Shown here one piece after another: positions 51,742 to 60,524 of a stretch of DNA of 64,000 nucleotides (positions within the stretch are counted from its first letter, which is position 1; every line of letters starts with the position of its first letter). Below the pieces are notes generated by a model. It saw only the letters and a list, made by a program, of their open reading frames with translations, did no database searches and was not told the DNA's origin. Source of the DNA: Thermohalobaculum sp038534135 (GTDB lineage: Bacteria > Pseudomonadota > Alphaproteobacteria > Rhodobacterales > Rhodobacteraceae). Made by a program: the position numbers and the translations under genes. The DNA lies in the NCBI GenBank assembly GCA_038534135.1, contig JBCAXJ010000016.1, positions 1 to 64,000 of the forward strand. Reading direction: 5' to 3'.

Positions 51742-53778
51742 TCATGCGGCGTCGGGCAAAAGCCCCCTGCCCTCGAGCAAGGCTTCCACACCGGGGAGCT
51801 TGCCACGGAAGCCGGTATAGGCGTCTTCGGGTTTCTCGCTACCACCTGCGGCGTAGACATTGTCGTACAGGCGCCGTGCCGTGTCGTCGTCGAAGACGTC
51901 TCCGGTTTCCTCGAAGGCCTTGAAGGCGTCGGCGTCCATCACTTCGGACCACATGTAGCTGTAGTATCCGGCCGAGTACCCGTCGCCCGAGAAGACGTGC
52001 TGGAAGTGCGGCGTGCGATGGCGCATGATGATGGCTTGCGGCATCCCGATGCGGTCGAGCACGTCGGCCTCGAAGCTTTTCGGATCGAAGTTGTCGGTAT
52101 TCTCGAGCACGTGCATTTCGAGATCCACCAGCGCCGAGGCGGTGAACTCGACCGTTGAGAAGCCCTGGCCGAAGTTCTCTGCCGCGATCAGGCGGTCGAC
52201 CAGTTCGCGTGGCATCGCAGCGCCCGTCTCAACATGGATTGCGTGTTTCTCGAGGATCTCGGGCACCGCGAGCCAGTGTTCGTAGAGCTGGCTGGGCAGT
52301 TCCACGAAGTCGCGCGCCACGGATGTGCCGGAGATGTAGGGATAGGTCACGTCGGACAACAGGCCGTGCAGCGCATGGCCGAATTCGTGGAACAGCGTGC
52401 GGGCGTCGTCCCAGCCCAACAGGGCCGGATCCCCCTTGGCGAAGTTGCAGGTGTTGGTGATCACGGGGCGGCCAGGCGCCCAGAGCTTTTGCTGCGACCG
52501 CAGACCGGACATCCACGCGCCTGAGCGTTTTGAGGGCCGCGCGAAGTAATCTCCGATAAAGAGCCCGATAAAGTCGTCGCCGCGTTTGACCTCCCACGCC
52601 ATGGCGTCGGGATACGGCAGCGGGACGTCGGCGCGCACGAAAGACAGGCCGAACAATCGGCCCGCCACGTCGAACGCGGCGTCGATCATGTTCTCGAGCT
52701 TCAGATACGGCTTGATCTCACTTTCATCCAGCGCATGGCGGTCCTTGCGGAGCTTTTCGGCGTAGTGGCGCCAGTCCCAGGCCGCGAGCGCTTCGGTCTG
52801 CCCGTCGGCGCGCGCGAGTGCCTGGAGTTCATCGGCATCCGCCATGGCCCGGTCGCTCGCGGGCTTCCAGACGGTTGTCAGCAGATTGCGCACAGCGTCG
52901 GGCGTTTTGGCCATCTGATTGTCAAGCTTGAAGTCCGCGAACGTCTTGAAGCCGAGCAGATTGGCGCGTTCCTGACGCAGCTTGACCGTCTCGGCGATGA
53001 TGTCCCAGTTGGTGGCCTCACCGCGATTGGCCCAGGCTTCGAAGGCCTTCTGCCGCAGGTCGCGCCGGGTCGAGAAGGTCAGGAACGGCTCGACCGAGGA
53101 TCGGCTGAGCGTGATCACATAGCCTTCGACACCGCGTCTCTCGGCTTCGGATTTTGCCGTGTCGATCAGAAATCCCGGCAATCCGCCAAGATCGTCGGCG
53201 CCAAGTGTCATCGACCAGTCGGCTTCGTCCTTCAGCACGTTCTGACCGAAGGCGGTGCCCAGTTCGGACAGCCGCCCCATGATCTCCTGCAGGCGTGCTT
53301 TACCGGTGTCGTCGAGTTTGGCGCCGCCGCGCACGAAGCTTTCGTACATCAGGTCGAGAACGCGTGCCTGTTCGGCGCTGAGCGCATCCGGTCCCTGATC
53401 GACGACCGCTTGCAGGCGCTTGAAGATCCGCTCGTCCGTGGCGTGCTTGGAATAGAGCCGCGAGAGGCGGGGCGAGATCTCGCGTTCGATTTCCTGAATG
53501 GCCGGATTGGTGTCGCTGCCTGCCCGGTTCCAGAAGACCGCATTCACCCGGTCGAGCAACAGGCCGTGGCGCTCCAGCGCCTCGACCGTATTCTCAAAGG
53601 TTGCCGGTTTGGGGTTCTCGCAGATCGCATCGAACTCGGCTTCCTGCTCGGCGATGGCCGCGTCGAAGGCCGGACGGAAATGATCGTCATTGATCGCGGA
53701 GAAATCAGGCAGGTCGAACGGGCCGTCCCAGGGGGCGAGAAGGGGATTCTGGTCTGGTGTCGGAGTCCTTGGCATCAT
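51742..53778 (-). CDS. M3-family oligopeptidase (Dcp-like)
   Basis: A 678-residue zinc metallopeptidase of the M3 family (peptidyl-dipeptidase Dcp or oligopeptidase A type). The site FHEFGHALHG has HExxH near residue 465, followed by EFTASALVDLEMH with the third-ligand region. The N-terminal region NPLLAPWDGPFDLPDFSAI is characteristic. It probably degrades short peptides in the cytosol. Seven bases separate it from the 90-residue gene upstream. Confidence 0.95.
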   Translation of the reverse strand: MMPRTPTPDQNPLLAPWDGPFDLPDFSAINDDHFRPAFDAAIAEQEAEFDAICENPKPATFENTVEALERHGLLLDRVNAVFWNRAGSDTNPAIQEIEREISPRLSRLYSKHATDERIFKRLQAVVDQGPDALSAEQARVLDLMYESFVRGGAKLDDTGKARLQEIMGRLSELGTAFGQNVLKDEADWSMTLGADDLGGLPGFLIDTAKSEAERRGVEGYVITLSRSSVEPFLTFSTRRDLRQKAFEAWANRGEATNWDIIAETVKLRQERANLLGFKTFADFKLDNQMAKTPDAVRNLLTTVWKPASDRAMADADELQALARADGQTEALAAWDWRHYAEKLRKDRHALDESEIKPYLKLENMIDAAFDVAGRLFGLSFVRADVPLPYPDAMAWEVKRGDDFIGLFIGDYFARPSKRSGAWMSGLRSQQKLWAPGRPVITNTCNFAKGDPALLGWDDARTLFHEFGHALHGLLSDVTYPYISGTSVARDFVELPSQLYEHWLAVPEILEKHAIHVETGAAMPRELVDRLIAAENFGQGFSTVEFTASALVDLEMHVLENTDNFDPKSFEADVLDRIGMPQAIIMRHRTPHFQHVFSGDGYSAGYYSYMWSEVMDADAFKAFEETGDVFDDDTARRLYDNVYAAGGSEKPEDAYTGFRGKLPGVEALLEGRGLLPDAA

Positions 53779-53785
53779 GGGTCGG

Positions 53786-54058
53786 TCACGGCCTTTGGCT
53801 ATTCATGTTGCGCACCATTGCGGTGTAGGCACGATGGTGCTCGGCATCTGGTTCGATATCGAGGAGGTCGGCTGCCACATAGAGCGGTTCATCATTGTAG
53901 AACAGCAGGCGTTCAGTCTCAGACCACTGCGCCATGCCTTCTGTGAACTCATCCACGCGCTGCATCATTTTGGCCCGATCCGCATGGAAGAGCTGCACGC
54001 CTGTGCGGCTGACGACGTCCCAGAAGGACTTGGTATCGATCAGAGCAACCTCTTTCAT
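53786..54058 (-). CDS. 90-residue partner of the DUF3990 gene (putative antitoxin-like)
   Basis: A 90-residue acidic, mostly helical protein (SETERLLFYNDEPLYVAADLLDIEPD). No family is recognised. ATG 54058 lies ten bases after the stop of the DUF3990 gene, and the open frame upstream of it overlaps that gene, so this start is well placed. A short acidic protein next to a toxin-like ADP-ribosyltransferase fits an antitoxin or immunity partner; this is inference. The order toxin-then-partner is less common. Confidence 0.68.
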   Translation of the reverse strand: MKEVALIDTKSFWDVVSRTGVQLFHADRAKMMQRVDEFTEGMAQWSETERLLFYNDEPLYVAADLLDIEPDAEHHRAYTAMVRNMNSQRP

Positions 54059-54068
54059 GGCACCCACT

Positions 54069-54620
54069 CTAGAAGATATCGCCGGATGGCGGCAACAACA
54101 GCCTGGCATCGTCGCCCGGATGTGACCGGCTGGGCAAAGTCTTGAGCGCGGTTGATGTGTGGAAACTCCATTGATCGCAATCCTTTAGGACAATGCTTTG
54201 CGGCCACGAGGTCACTGGGCCAATGACCACATCGTAGAGGTTTGTCGGCGTGCGCCCTGGGATGGCGCACCCATGGGAGACCGGCGCGGTGGCGCGACAA
54301 TGCGCAACGAACGCCCAAAAGTCGGCCGCAACGTTCTCGAGCGTGAACACGAGGTGGCTCAGATTGGCGAGCGCATTGCGATCGATGTCATAGGCCAGCA
54401 CGGCAGCACGGCCCGGCCCACGCGACTTGCGTCGCCACTTGCGCAAAGCGGTGTTTGCCCATTGCTCGGCCTGGTGTCGACTTGACGTCAGATAGAAGCC
54501 TTGCCCAAAATCCACATATGTCCGCCCCGCCGCTAACGAGACGCCCGCAGTGCCGATTGACCGTGCGTGGCGTTCCAACGTGCCGTGGAAGAGCGTGAGG
54601 TCCGGGTTCTTCCAGGCCAT
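54069..54620 (-). CDS. DUF3990-family ADP-ribosyltransferase-like protein
   Basis: A 183-residue protein matching the DUF3990 pattern: TLFHGTLERHARSI near the N-terminus, then AGRTYVDFGQGFYLTSSRHQAEQWA. The FHGT and GFYLT motifs correspond to the His and Tyr of the H-Y-E type ADP-ribosyltransferase fold. In other bacteria DUF3990 genes often occur as toxin-like pairs with small neighbours (for example DUF3791); the partner here differs. The second half (SHGCAIPGRTPTNLYDVVIGPVT) is part of the same fold. Substrate is unknown. Confidence 0.78.
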   Translation of the reverse strand: MAWKNPDLTLFHGTLERHARSIGTAGVSLAAGRTYVDFGQGFYLTSSRHQAEQWANTALRKWRRKSRGPGRAAVLAYDIDRNALANLSHLVFTLENVAADFWAFVAHCRATAPVSHGCAIPGRTPTNLYDVVIGPVTSWPQSIVLKDCDQWSFHTSTALKTLPSRSHPGDDARLLLPPSGDIF

Positions 54621-54628
54621 GCTTCGCC

Positions 54629-55258
54629 TTATTTCAACGCCGTCGAGGGCCGGTCGTGCATCCGGTCGCGCCAGGTGCGCAGCGCTGTCATCTCCTCGGG
54701 TATGTCCCGCCTGAGCAATCGCAAGAAGTCGACGGCGACGATGCCGGTGATATCGGCAATGGTCAGACGATCCGCCGCGATCCAGTCGCGCCCCTGGAGC
54801 TGTCGGTCAACCTCGGCCAGCCGTGCATCGATGCGCCCGGCATTGGTCTCGCCCCAGTCGGGTGATTGATCCTCGAGCGCTGCCATCTTCGGATTGGTGT
54901 GGCGAAAGCACATCGCGATCGTCACCATCAGGCGCAATTCGATGCGGCGCTGCCACATGTCGATTGTGGCAATCTCGAGCGCGTCGCGGCCCATCATGTT
55001 GGGATCGGGGTAGAATTCCTCGAGATACCGGCAGATCGTCGGCGATTCGACCAGGACCGTGCCATCCGAAAGCTCCAGCGCGGGGATCTGGGGGCTTCCG
55101 ACCTTGGCGATGTAGGCGTCCTGCTTGTGCTCGCCATCCATCAGACTGATGTTGACCGTCTCCAGCTCGATGCCCTTTTCGGCCATGAAGATCTGAGTTC
55201 GACGGGGATTTGGGGCACGCGGCGTATGAAAGTAACGCACAGGATGCGGCAGGGACAT
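54629..55258 (-). CDS. Glutathione S-transferase family protein
   Basis: A 209-residue GST with a thioredoxin-fold N-domain (VRYFHTPRAPNPRRTQIFMAEKG, then QIPALELSDGTVLVESPTICRYLEE with the conserved cis-Pro and ES motif). An all-helical C-domain has AADRLTIADITGIVAVDF. The start is ATG 55258, seven bases from GGAGG; the open frame upstream is not coding. It is eight bases upstream of the DUF3990 gene on the same strand. Confidence 0.9.
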   Translation of the reverse strand: MSLPHPVRYFHTPRAPNPRRTQIFMAEKGIELETVNISLMDGEHKQDAYIAKVGSPQIPALELSDGTVLVESPTICRYLEEFYPDPNMMGRDALEIATIDMWQRRIELRLMVTIAMCFRHTNPKMAALEDQSPDWGETNAGRIDARLAEVDRQLQGRDWIAADRLTIADITGIVAVDFLRLLRRDIPEEMTALRTWRDRMHDRPSTALK

Positions 55259-55423
55259 GGCAGATCCTCCATTCTTTCGCCCGGTGGGGATGGCACCAGT
55301 GTTCCCCGATCGGCGCGTCATGCTTAACGTGGCGCTGCCGGAACTGGAACGGTAACGTCCAGTGCGTGTATGATGAAACGACACGTCCGCGCACGACCGG
55401 GCGCTTGCGGAGGAGGAACCCAA

Positions 55424-56296
55424 ATGAAGCGTTTTCTGAAGGCTCTGGCCGTTGTCGCCCTGGCAACCGGCGCCGTGAGCGCCTGCGCCCCGACGGCGAA
55501 GAACACCCAGCAGTCGCTTGCGCAAGAGCAGGCGACCGCGCGGAAGATCGTCGCCGACATGGACCGCAAGGGCGCGTTGCTGAAGGACAAGAACCTTAAC
55601 AGCTACATCGGCTCGATCGTCTCGCGGGTCTCGAAGCGGCGGCCAGCGGGGTCGGTCCCGCTGCGGACTTATATCGTGAAGGACGCCGATGTGAACGCGT
55701 TCACCGTGGGGGGCGGCTATGTGTTCTTCAACGCGGGCATGATCGCGGCGATGGAGAATGAGGCCCAGCTGGCCAGTGTCGCAGCCCACGAGATCGCGCA
55801 TATCGACCGTGGCCATGTGCAGGCCGGCCAAGCGAACCGGACGGGCGTGCAGTTGGGTGCCGCATTGGCCTCAGTGGCCGGGGCAGCGCTTGGCGTGCCC
55901 GGTCAGTTGACCAACATGGCCGTGGGTCTTGGCGCGAATTATGCCGTGAACTCGTTCACCCGGACGCAAGAGACGGACGCCGATAACACGGGCGTGCAGT
56001 ATCTGGCGGGTGCCGGGTACAATGTGCTGGAGGGTGCGAAGTCCTTTGCGGTGCTGCGGCGGCTCTATGGCGATTCCAAAGGGGCCTCGGCCGCGTTTTT
56101 CTCGTCTCACCCGCCATCCTCGGAACGCGAGGCCAATCTGACCGCGCAGGCCAAGCGCTTGGGCGCCACCAAGGGACGCGTGGCCGCGGACACCTATGAC
56201 AAGCAGACGCGCGGCCTGCGCAAGGCAGCGCTGAAGTTCTACGAATCAAAGGGACGCAGCGCGGAAGCCGCGCAGGTCCGGCGCAACCTGCGCTAG
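55424..56296 (+). CDS. M48-family metalloprotease lipoprotein
   Basis: A 290-residue periplasmic peptidase related to LoiP/BepA. The lipoprotein signal MKRFLKALAVVALATGAVSACAPT puts the lipid cysteine near residue 21. The zinc motif HEIAH is in SVAAHEIAHIDRGH near residue 123, and ETDADNTGVQYLAGAGYN supplies the third-ligand glutamate. FFSSHPPSSEREANLTAQAKRLG matches the family's C-terminal portion. ATG 55424 has GAGGAGG upstream. Likely outer-membrane protein quality control. Confidence 0.92.
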   Translation: MKRFLKALAVVALATGAVSACAPTAKNTQQSLAQEQATARKIVADMDRKGALLKDKNLNSYIGSIVSRVSKRRPAGSVPLRTYIVKDADVNAFTVGGGYVFFNAGMIAAMENEAQLASVAAHEIAHIDRGHVQAGQANRTGVQLGAALASVAGAALGVPGQLTNMAVGLGANYAVNSFTRTQETDADNTGVQYLAGAGYNVLEGAKSFAVLRRLYGDSKGASAAFFSSHPPSSEREANLTAQAKRLGATKGRVAADTYDKQTRGLRKAALKFYESKGRSAEAAQVRRNLR

Positions 56297-56375
56297 GCCG
56301 CCCGTCAGATCATGGCCATCGCCCCCTTGCCGGGGCGGTGTGTCGCAAGTAGAACGCGCCCCAAAGAGGGCAGCC

Positions 56376-57308
56376 ATGTTTCAGCACCGGCATCTGTTGG
56401 GGATCGAGGCGTTAACGCCCGAGGAAATCACTCAAATCCTCGACCTTTCCGACCATTACGTCGAGCTGAACCGCCGCCGCGACAAGCACGAGGACGTGCT
56501 GACCGGCCTGACCCAGATCAATCTGTTCTTCGAGGATTCGACCCGCACGATGGCGAGCTTCGAGCTGGCCGGTAAGCGGCTTGGCGCGGACGTGATGAAC
56601 ATGTCGGTGAAAGCCTCGTCCATGAACAAGGGCGAGACGCTGATCGACACGGCGACAACGCTGAATGCGATGCGCCCCGACCTGCTGGTCGTGCGCCACC
56701 AGAATTCGGGCGCTGTTGCGTTGCTGGCGCAGAAGGTCAATTGCGCGGTGCTGAATGCGGGCGACGGCCGGCACGAGCACCCGACACAGGCCTTGCTGGA
56801 TGCGCTGACGATTCGGCGCAGCAAGGGCAAGCTTCAGCGCCTGACGGTGGCAATCTGTGGCGATATCGCGAATTCGCGCGTGGCCCGGTCGAACATCCTG
56901 TGCCTCAATCGGATGGAGAACCGTGTGCGGGTGATCGCGCCGCCGACGCTGCTGCCGCCGGGCATCGAGCGCTTCGGGGTCGAGGTCTTCGACGACATGG
57001 CCGAGGGCCTGGCGGGCTGCGACGTGGTCATGATGCTGAGGATCCAGAACGAACGTCTGACCGGCGCGGCCGTCCCCTCGACCCGCGAGTACTATCACCG
57101 CTATGGCCTGACGGCCGAGAAACTGGCGCTCGCCAAGCGCGACGCCATCGTCATGCATCCGGGCCCGATGAACCGCGGGGTCGAGATCGACGCCGAGCTT
57201 GCCGACGATGTCGAACGCTCGGTGATCCGCGATCAGGTCGAGATGGGCGTCGCGGTCCGTATGGCCTGCATGGATCTGCTGGCGCGCCGTCAGACGACAC
57301 CTGCTTGA
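56376..57308 (+). CDS. pyrB: Aspartate carbamoyltransferase catalytic subunit
   Basis: A 310-residue enzyme for the first committed step of pyrimidine synthesis. The carbamoyl-phosphate loop FFEDSTRTMASFELAGKRLGADV, then SMNKGETLIDTATTLNAM and GDGRHEHPTQALLDALTI, are intact, as is the C-terminal MHPGPMNRGVEI. ATG 56376 follows GAGG by six bases. In relatives a dihydroorotase-like gene follows closely; here an orphan gene on the other strand intervenes. Confidence 0.97.
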   Translation: MFQHRHLLGIEALTPEEITQILDLSDHYVELNRRRDKHEDVLTGLTQINLFFEDSTRTMASFELAGKRLGADVMNMSVKASSMNKGETLIDTATTLNAMRPDLLVVRHQNSGAVALLAQKVNCAVLNAGDGRHEHPTQALLDALTIRRSKGKLQRLTVAICGDIANSRVARSNILCLNRMENRVRVIAPPTLLPPGIERFGVEVFDDMAEGLAGCDVVMMLRIQNERLTGAAVPSTREYYHRYGLTAEKLALAKRDAIVMHPGPMNRGVEIDAELADDVERSVIRDQVEMGVAVRMACMDLLARRQTTPA

Positions 57309-57395
57309 GCCGAAGACTGAAGCCCTGCGTAACCGCCTGCTGAACCCTGCACGCATGCATGACAGGCAGCCGTCTTCTCCTCCGAAAGCCCCATA

Positions 57396-58172
57396 TTAGG
57401 CTACAAGCTGAAGTTCCTTAGTGGTGGTTTTGTACTTAAAACTGATCTGACCGGTCCCATTGGCTTTGTCTACCTTGTGAGTCTTTGGGCTCCAGACAGA
57501 ACCGACATCGTTGCGCACGTTGCGGTCAATGGGTTTGGTCTTGTGAAGTTGCTCGAAAGCAGTACAGAGCTTATCGAAAGCTTCCTCCGCAGCAGCAGCC
57601 TCTGCTTCACGCGCAATCTGTTTGACCCTGTCGGCATAGGCCGGTCCACTGATGCTGTTGCGTCGACCTGATGCGCCCACAGCCTTCTTTTTGACAGGAT
57701 TTGCGATCTCAGGCCACCGTTTGCCCTGACCGCCGTCTCCGATCGTGAATTGCACACCCTTCCAAGTGAACTTGTCTGTCATTCCTTCGATGTCCAGCTG
57801 AGCCTCGGCACTGACGTTCAGGTGATAGGTTTGGATGTACGCCGAACCCCACGAACCGTTGTTTTTGGTATGCGTCTCGGTTTGTAACTGCATATGGGGA
57901 TTGGTACAGGGTTGATGAATTCCTTTCGACACATAAACGCTGGACTTCTTCCCCTCGTCTTGCCTCTTCGTGAGGGCAAGTTTGAGATTCTTGAGACTTT
58001 CGGGGACACCGGATCCTGAAACCAAAGACGCCGCTTCTGCCACGATGCGCTGATGCTCGGCCCAGGCCATGCCAGTTTCCTTGTTCGGAACCATCTTTGG
58101 TTCTTGGGGGTGTTGTGATTGGCCGCTCCAATCATCGCGCTTCATCACATTTTCTGGTTTGATCAGCGGCAT
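57396..58172 (-). CDS. Orphan gene between pyrB and the dihydroorotase-like gene
   Basis: A 258-residue protein of no recognised family, running against its neighbours. It is rich in lysine and glutamine, with segments such as SSVYVSKGIHQPCTNPHMQ and KFTWKGVQFTIGDGGQGKRW, and an alanine/glutamate-rich helix near residues 190-210 (REAEAAAAEEAFDKL). No signal peptide or membrane segment is seen. ATG 58172 sits seven bases after GGAG, so it is likely translated. Its codon use is less GC-biased than the pyrimidine genes, suggesting acquisition. Confidence 0.6.
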   Translation of the reverse strand: MPLIKPENVMKRDDWSGQSQHPQEPKMVPNKETGMAWAEHQRIVAEAASLVSGSGVPESLKNLKLALTKRQDEGKKSSVYVSKGIHQPCTNPHMQLQTETHTKNNGSWGSAYIQTYHLNVSAEAQLDIEGMTDKFTWKGVQFTIGDGGQGKRWPEIANPVKKKAVGASGRRNSISGPAYADRVKQIAREAEAAAAEEAFDKLCTAFEQLHKTKPIDRNVRNDVGSVWSPKTHKVDKANGTGQISFKYKTTTKELQLVA

Positions 58173-58556
58173 CTGAATACTCCAGTGCAATATTTTCAGT
58201 TAGCTGTAAAAGTCGTCAGTTGTCTTGTAGCTTTAAGGTTAATCAAGACGTTGAGATACCGTCAACCGCTATGACGAGGGTGTGATCGGATCTGATCCGT
58301 GATCTGAAGAAATCGATACACGCCAATGCAGGTTTCGCAACTGTACGATCAGCATTGCACCGCCAAGTTGATCACCTAGAGCTGAGCATGTACATGGGCC
58401 TTCGAACTGCGGAGACTTTTCGGAGCCGACAGCCTGTGTTGCCGGGAAGCGTTGTGCCAAGAGAAATCAGCCAATGGTGTAGCGTCACCGTCGCTTCGCT
58501 AATCTGGTGTCGAAGTCCAACGGACTCTAGCACCATGCAGGCAAGGACATCGAAGA
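58173..58556 (+). other. Intergenic stretch between orphan gene and dihydroorotase homologue
   Basis: About 384 bases, lower in GC on the left side. It contains a 13-base perfect palindrome CGGATC-T-GATCCG at 58287-58299 that could be a protein-binding site. A short plus-strand frame (58355-58603) has no support. Confidence 0.5.
58287..58299. repeat. Short perfect palindrome
   Basis: CGGATC and GATCCG are separated by a single T, upstream of the divergently oriented orphan gene. It may be an operator; this is speculative. Confidence 0.3.
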
Positions 58557-59831
58557 TTGGATTTACTCAACGCACGCCTGATCGATCCGGCATCTGGCTA
58601 TGATGGTCCGGGCGCCATCCGGATCGAGGACGGCCGGATCGCCGATGTCGTCCGTGGCGCGTCACCAGCCGTTTCGGGTATCGATTGCCGTCAGCACGTG
58701 CTGGCGCCCGGTCTTGTCGACATGCGGGTCTTTGTCGGTGAGCCCGGCGCGCGGCACCGCGAGAGCTTTCGTTCGGCGGGCGCGTCTGCCGCAGCCGGTG
58801 GCGTGACGACCGTCATCACGCAACCCGACACCGATCCGCCGATCGACGATCCAGCCCTCGTTCAGTTCGTCCGGACACGCGGACGCGAAGACGCAGCCGT
58901 CAGGGTCGAGACGATGGGCGCCCTGACGCGTGGCCTGAAGGGCCGGGAGATGACCGAGCAGCAATTCCTGTTGGATGCGGGTGCGGTGGCACTGACCGAT
59001 GCCGATCATCCCGTCGCCGATGCCAAGGTGATGCGCGCCTGCATGACCTATTCGCGTTCGACTGATGCGTTGATCGTCCATCATATTCAGGAGCCCAGCC
59101 TGTCGCGCGGGACTTGTGCGACCTCGGGCGAGTTTGCGTCGCGCCTGGGACTGCCGACGGTGTCGCCAGTCGCCGAGAGAATCATGCTGGAGCGTGATCT
59201 TGCCCTGGTCGAGAGCACCGGCGCGCGCTACCACGCGGATCAGGTGACAACGGCCGCGGCGCTCGCGCCGCTGGAACGCGCCCGAAATGCCGGGCTGCCT
59301 ATAACCTCGAGCGTGTCGATACACCACTTGACGCTCAACGAATTCGACATCGCGGATTACCGGACGTTCTTTCGTCTGACCCCGCCCTTGCGGGCCGAAA
59401 CGGACCGATCCGCCATCGTCGATGCGCTTTCGGCGGGCCTGATCGACACCATTGTCTCTGGGCACCTGCCACAGGACGAGGAGACGAAGCGCCTGCCCTT
59501 CGAGGAAGCAGCGACCGGTGCTGTCGGGCTTGAGACGTTCCTGCCGGCGATGCTGCGCCTGGTGCACGAGGCACGCCTGGATCTGCTGACGGTGTTTCGG
59601 GCGGGCTCCCTGCGGCCATCGCAGATCCTGGGCCTTGACGGCGGACGGCTGAGCGTGGGCGCGCCGGCGGATCTGGTTTTACTTGACCCGGACGCGCCAT
59701 TCCGCCTCGACCGGGAAAAACTCCGGTCGCGTTCGAAGAACACGCCTTTCGACCGTGCGTTGATGCAGGGGCGGGTCCTTGGAACCTGGGTGGCGGGCGA
59801 GCGCGTCTTCGGAGGGCCGGATGCTCCATAG
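58557..59831 (+). CDS. Dihydroorotase homologue, probably catalytically inactive
   Basis: A 424-residue amidohydrolase-fold protein of the PyrC type. The usual metal site D-x-H-x-H is DMRVFVGEPG (residues 55-64), with Arg57 and Phe59 replacing both histidines. The fold is otherwise kept: SAGASAAAGGVTTVITQPDTDPP, DQVTTAAALAPLERA and GAVGLETFLPAML. Proteins of this kind (PyrC') help assemble aspartate carbamoyltransferase in some bacteria, so a structural role with PyrB is likely. Start TTG 58557, nine bases after AAGGA, fits the family N-terminus. It overlaps plsY by 11 bases. Confidence 0.88.
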   Translation: MDLLNARLIDPASGYDGPGAIRIEDGRIADVVRGASPAVSGIDCRQHVLAPGLVDMRVFVGEPGARHRESFRSAGASAAAGGVTTVITQPDTDPPIDDPALVQFVRTRGREDAAVRVETMGALTRGLKGREMTEQQFLLDAGAVALTDADHPVADAKVMRACMTYSRSTDALIVHHIQEPSLSRGTCATSGEFASRLGLPTVSPVAERIMLERDLALVESTGARYHADQVTTAAALAPLERARNAGLPITSSVSIHHLTLNEFDIADYRTFFRLTPPLRAETDRSAIVDALSAGLIDTIVSGHLPQDEETKRLPFEEAATGAVGLETFLPAMLRLVHEARLDLLTVFRAGSLRPSQILGLDGGRLSVGAPADLVLLDPDAPFRLDREKLRSRSKNTPFDRALMQGRVLGTWVAGERVFGGPDAP

Positions 59832-60450
59832 CGTCATGGGATGGGAGCGCGCCTGGCCTGAATTGCTCGAAGCCTTCGGGATCGGTTACCTGATCGGGTC
59901 GATCCCCTTCGGCATCCTGATCGCGGCCCTGTTCGGGCTGGGAAATCTGCGCCGCATCGGGTCGGGCAACATCGGTGCCACGAACGTCCTGCGGACCGGA
60001 AACAAGGCGGCGGCGGCGCTGACGCTGATCCTGGACATGCTGAAGGGGTTGATACCGGTCGCCTGGTTTCTGAGCGGCGAGGGGGATCTCTCGGCCCAGT
60101 GTGCGGCACTCGGCGCGGTTCTGGGTCACTGCCTGCCGATCTGGTTGAGGTTTCGCGGCGGCAAGGGTGTGGCGACGTTTCTGGGCGTGGCGCTTGGCCT
60201 GAGCTTTCCGGCGGGTGCTGCGGCTTGCCTGACATGGCTGCTTGTGACGGCGTTGGCTCGAATTTCCTCGCTGTCGGCGATCTTGTCGGCGGCGTCATCC
60301 CCTCTTTGGTTCTATGTTCTGGATGGCCCGCGCGCCGTGCTGTGTATCGGTATGCTTGGCGTCTGGGTGATCCTGCGCCATCACGCAAACATCAGGCGCC
60401 TGATCGCCGGGGACGAGCCACGGATCGGAAGCGTTCCCAAAGACAGTTAG
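59821..60450 (+). CDS. plsY: Glycerol-3-phosphate acyltransferase PlsY
   Basis: A 209-residue inner-membrane enzyme that moves acyl groups from acyl-phosphate to glycerol-3-phosphate, starting phospholipid synthesis. GYLIGSIPFGILIA, RIGSGNIGATNVLRTGNKAAAALTLILDMLKG and the second motif LRFRGGKGVATFLGV are the three conserved loops, with several membrane helices. ATG 59821 lies within the end of the dihydroorotase homologue. dprA and topA follow. Confidence 0.96.
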   Translation: MLHSVMGWERAWPELLEAFGIGYLIGSIPFGILIAALFGLGNLRRIGSGNIGATNVLRTGNKAAAALTLILDMLKGLIPVAWFLSGEGDLSAQCAALGAVLGHCLPIWLRFRGGKGVATFLGVALGLSFPAGAAACLTWLLVTALARISSLSAILSAASSPLWFYVLDGPRAVLCIGMLGVWVILRHHANIRRLIAGDEPRIGSVPKDS

Positions 60451-60524
60451 AAACGACGGTATCGTACTTAACCCGCACTTAACCAAGCATGCTGATCCTC
60501 TGCCAGTCGGTTAGGAGTATTCAC

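Noticed and set aside
58355..58603. Short plus-strand frame upstream of the dihydroorotase homologue
   Set aside because: No ribosome site, no recognisable product, and it overlaps a better gene in another frame.
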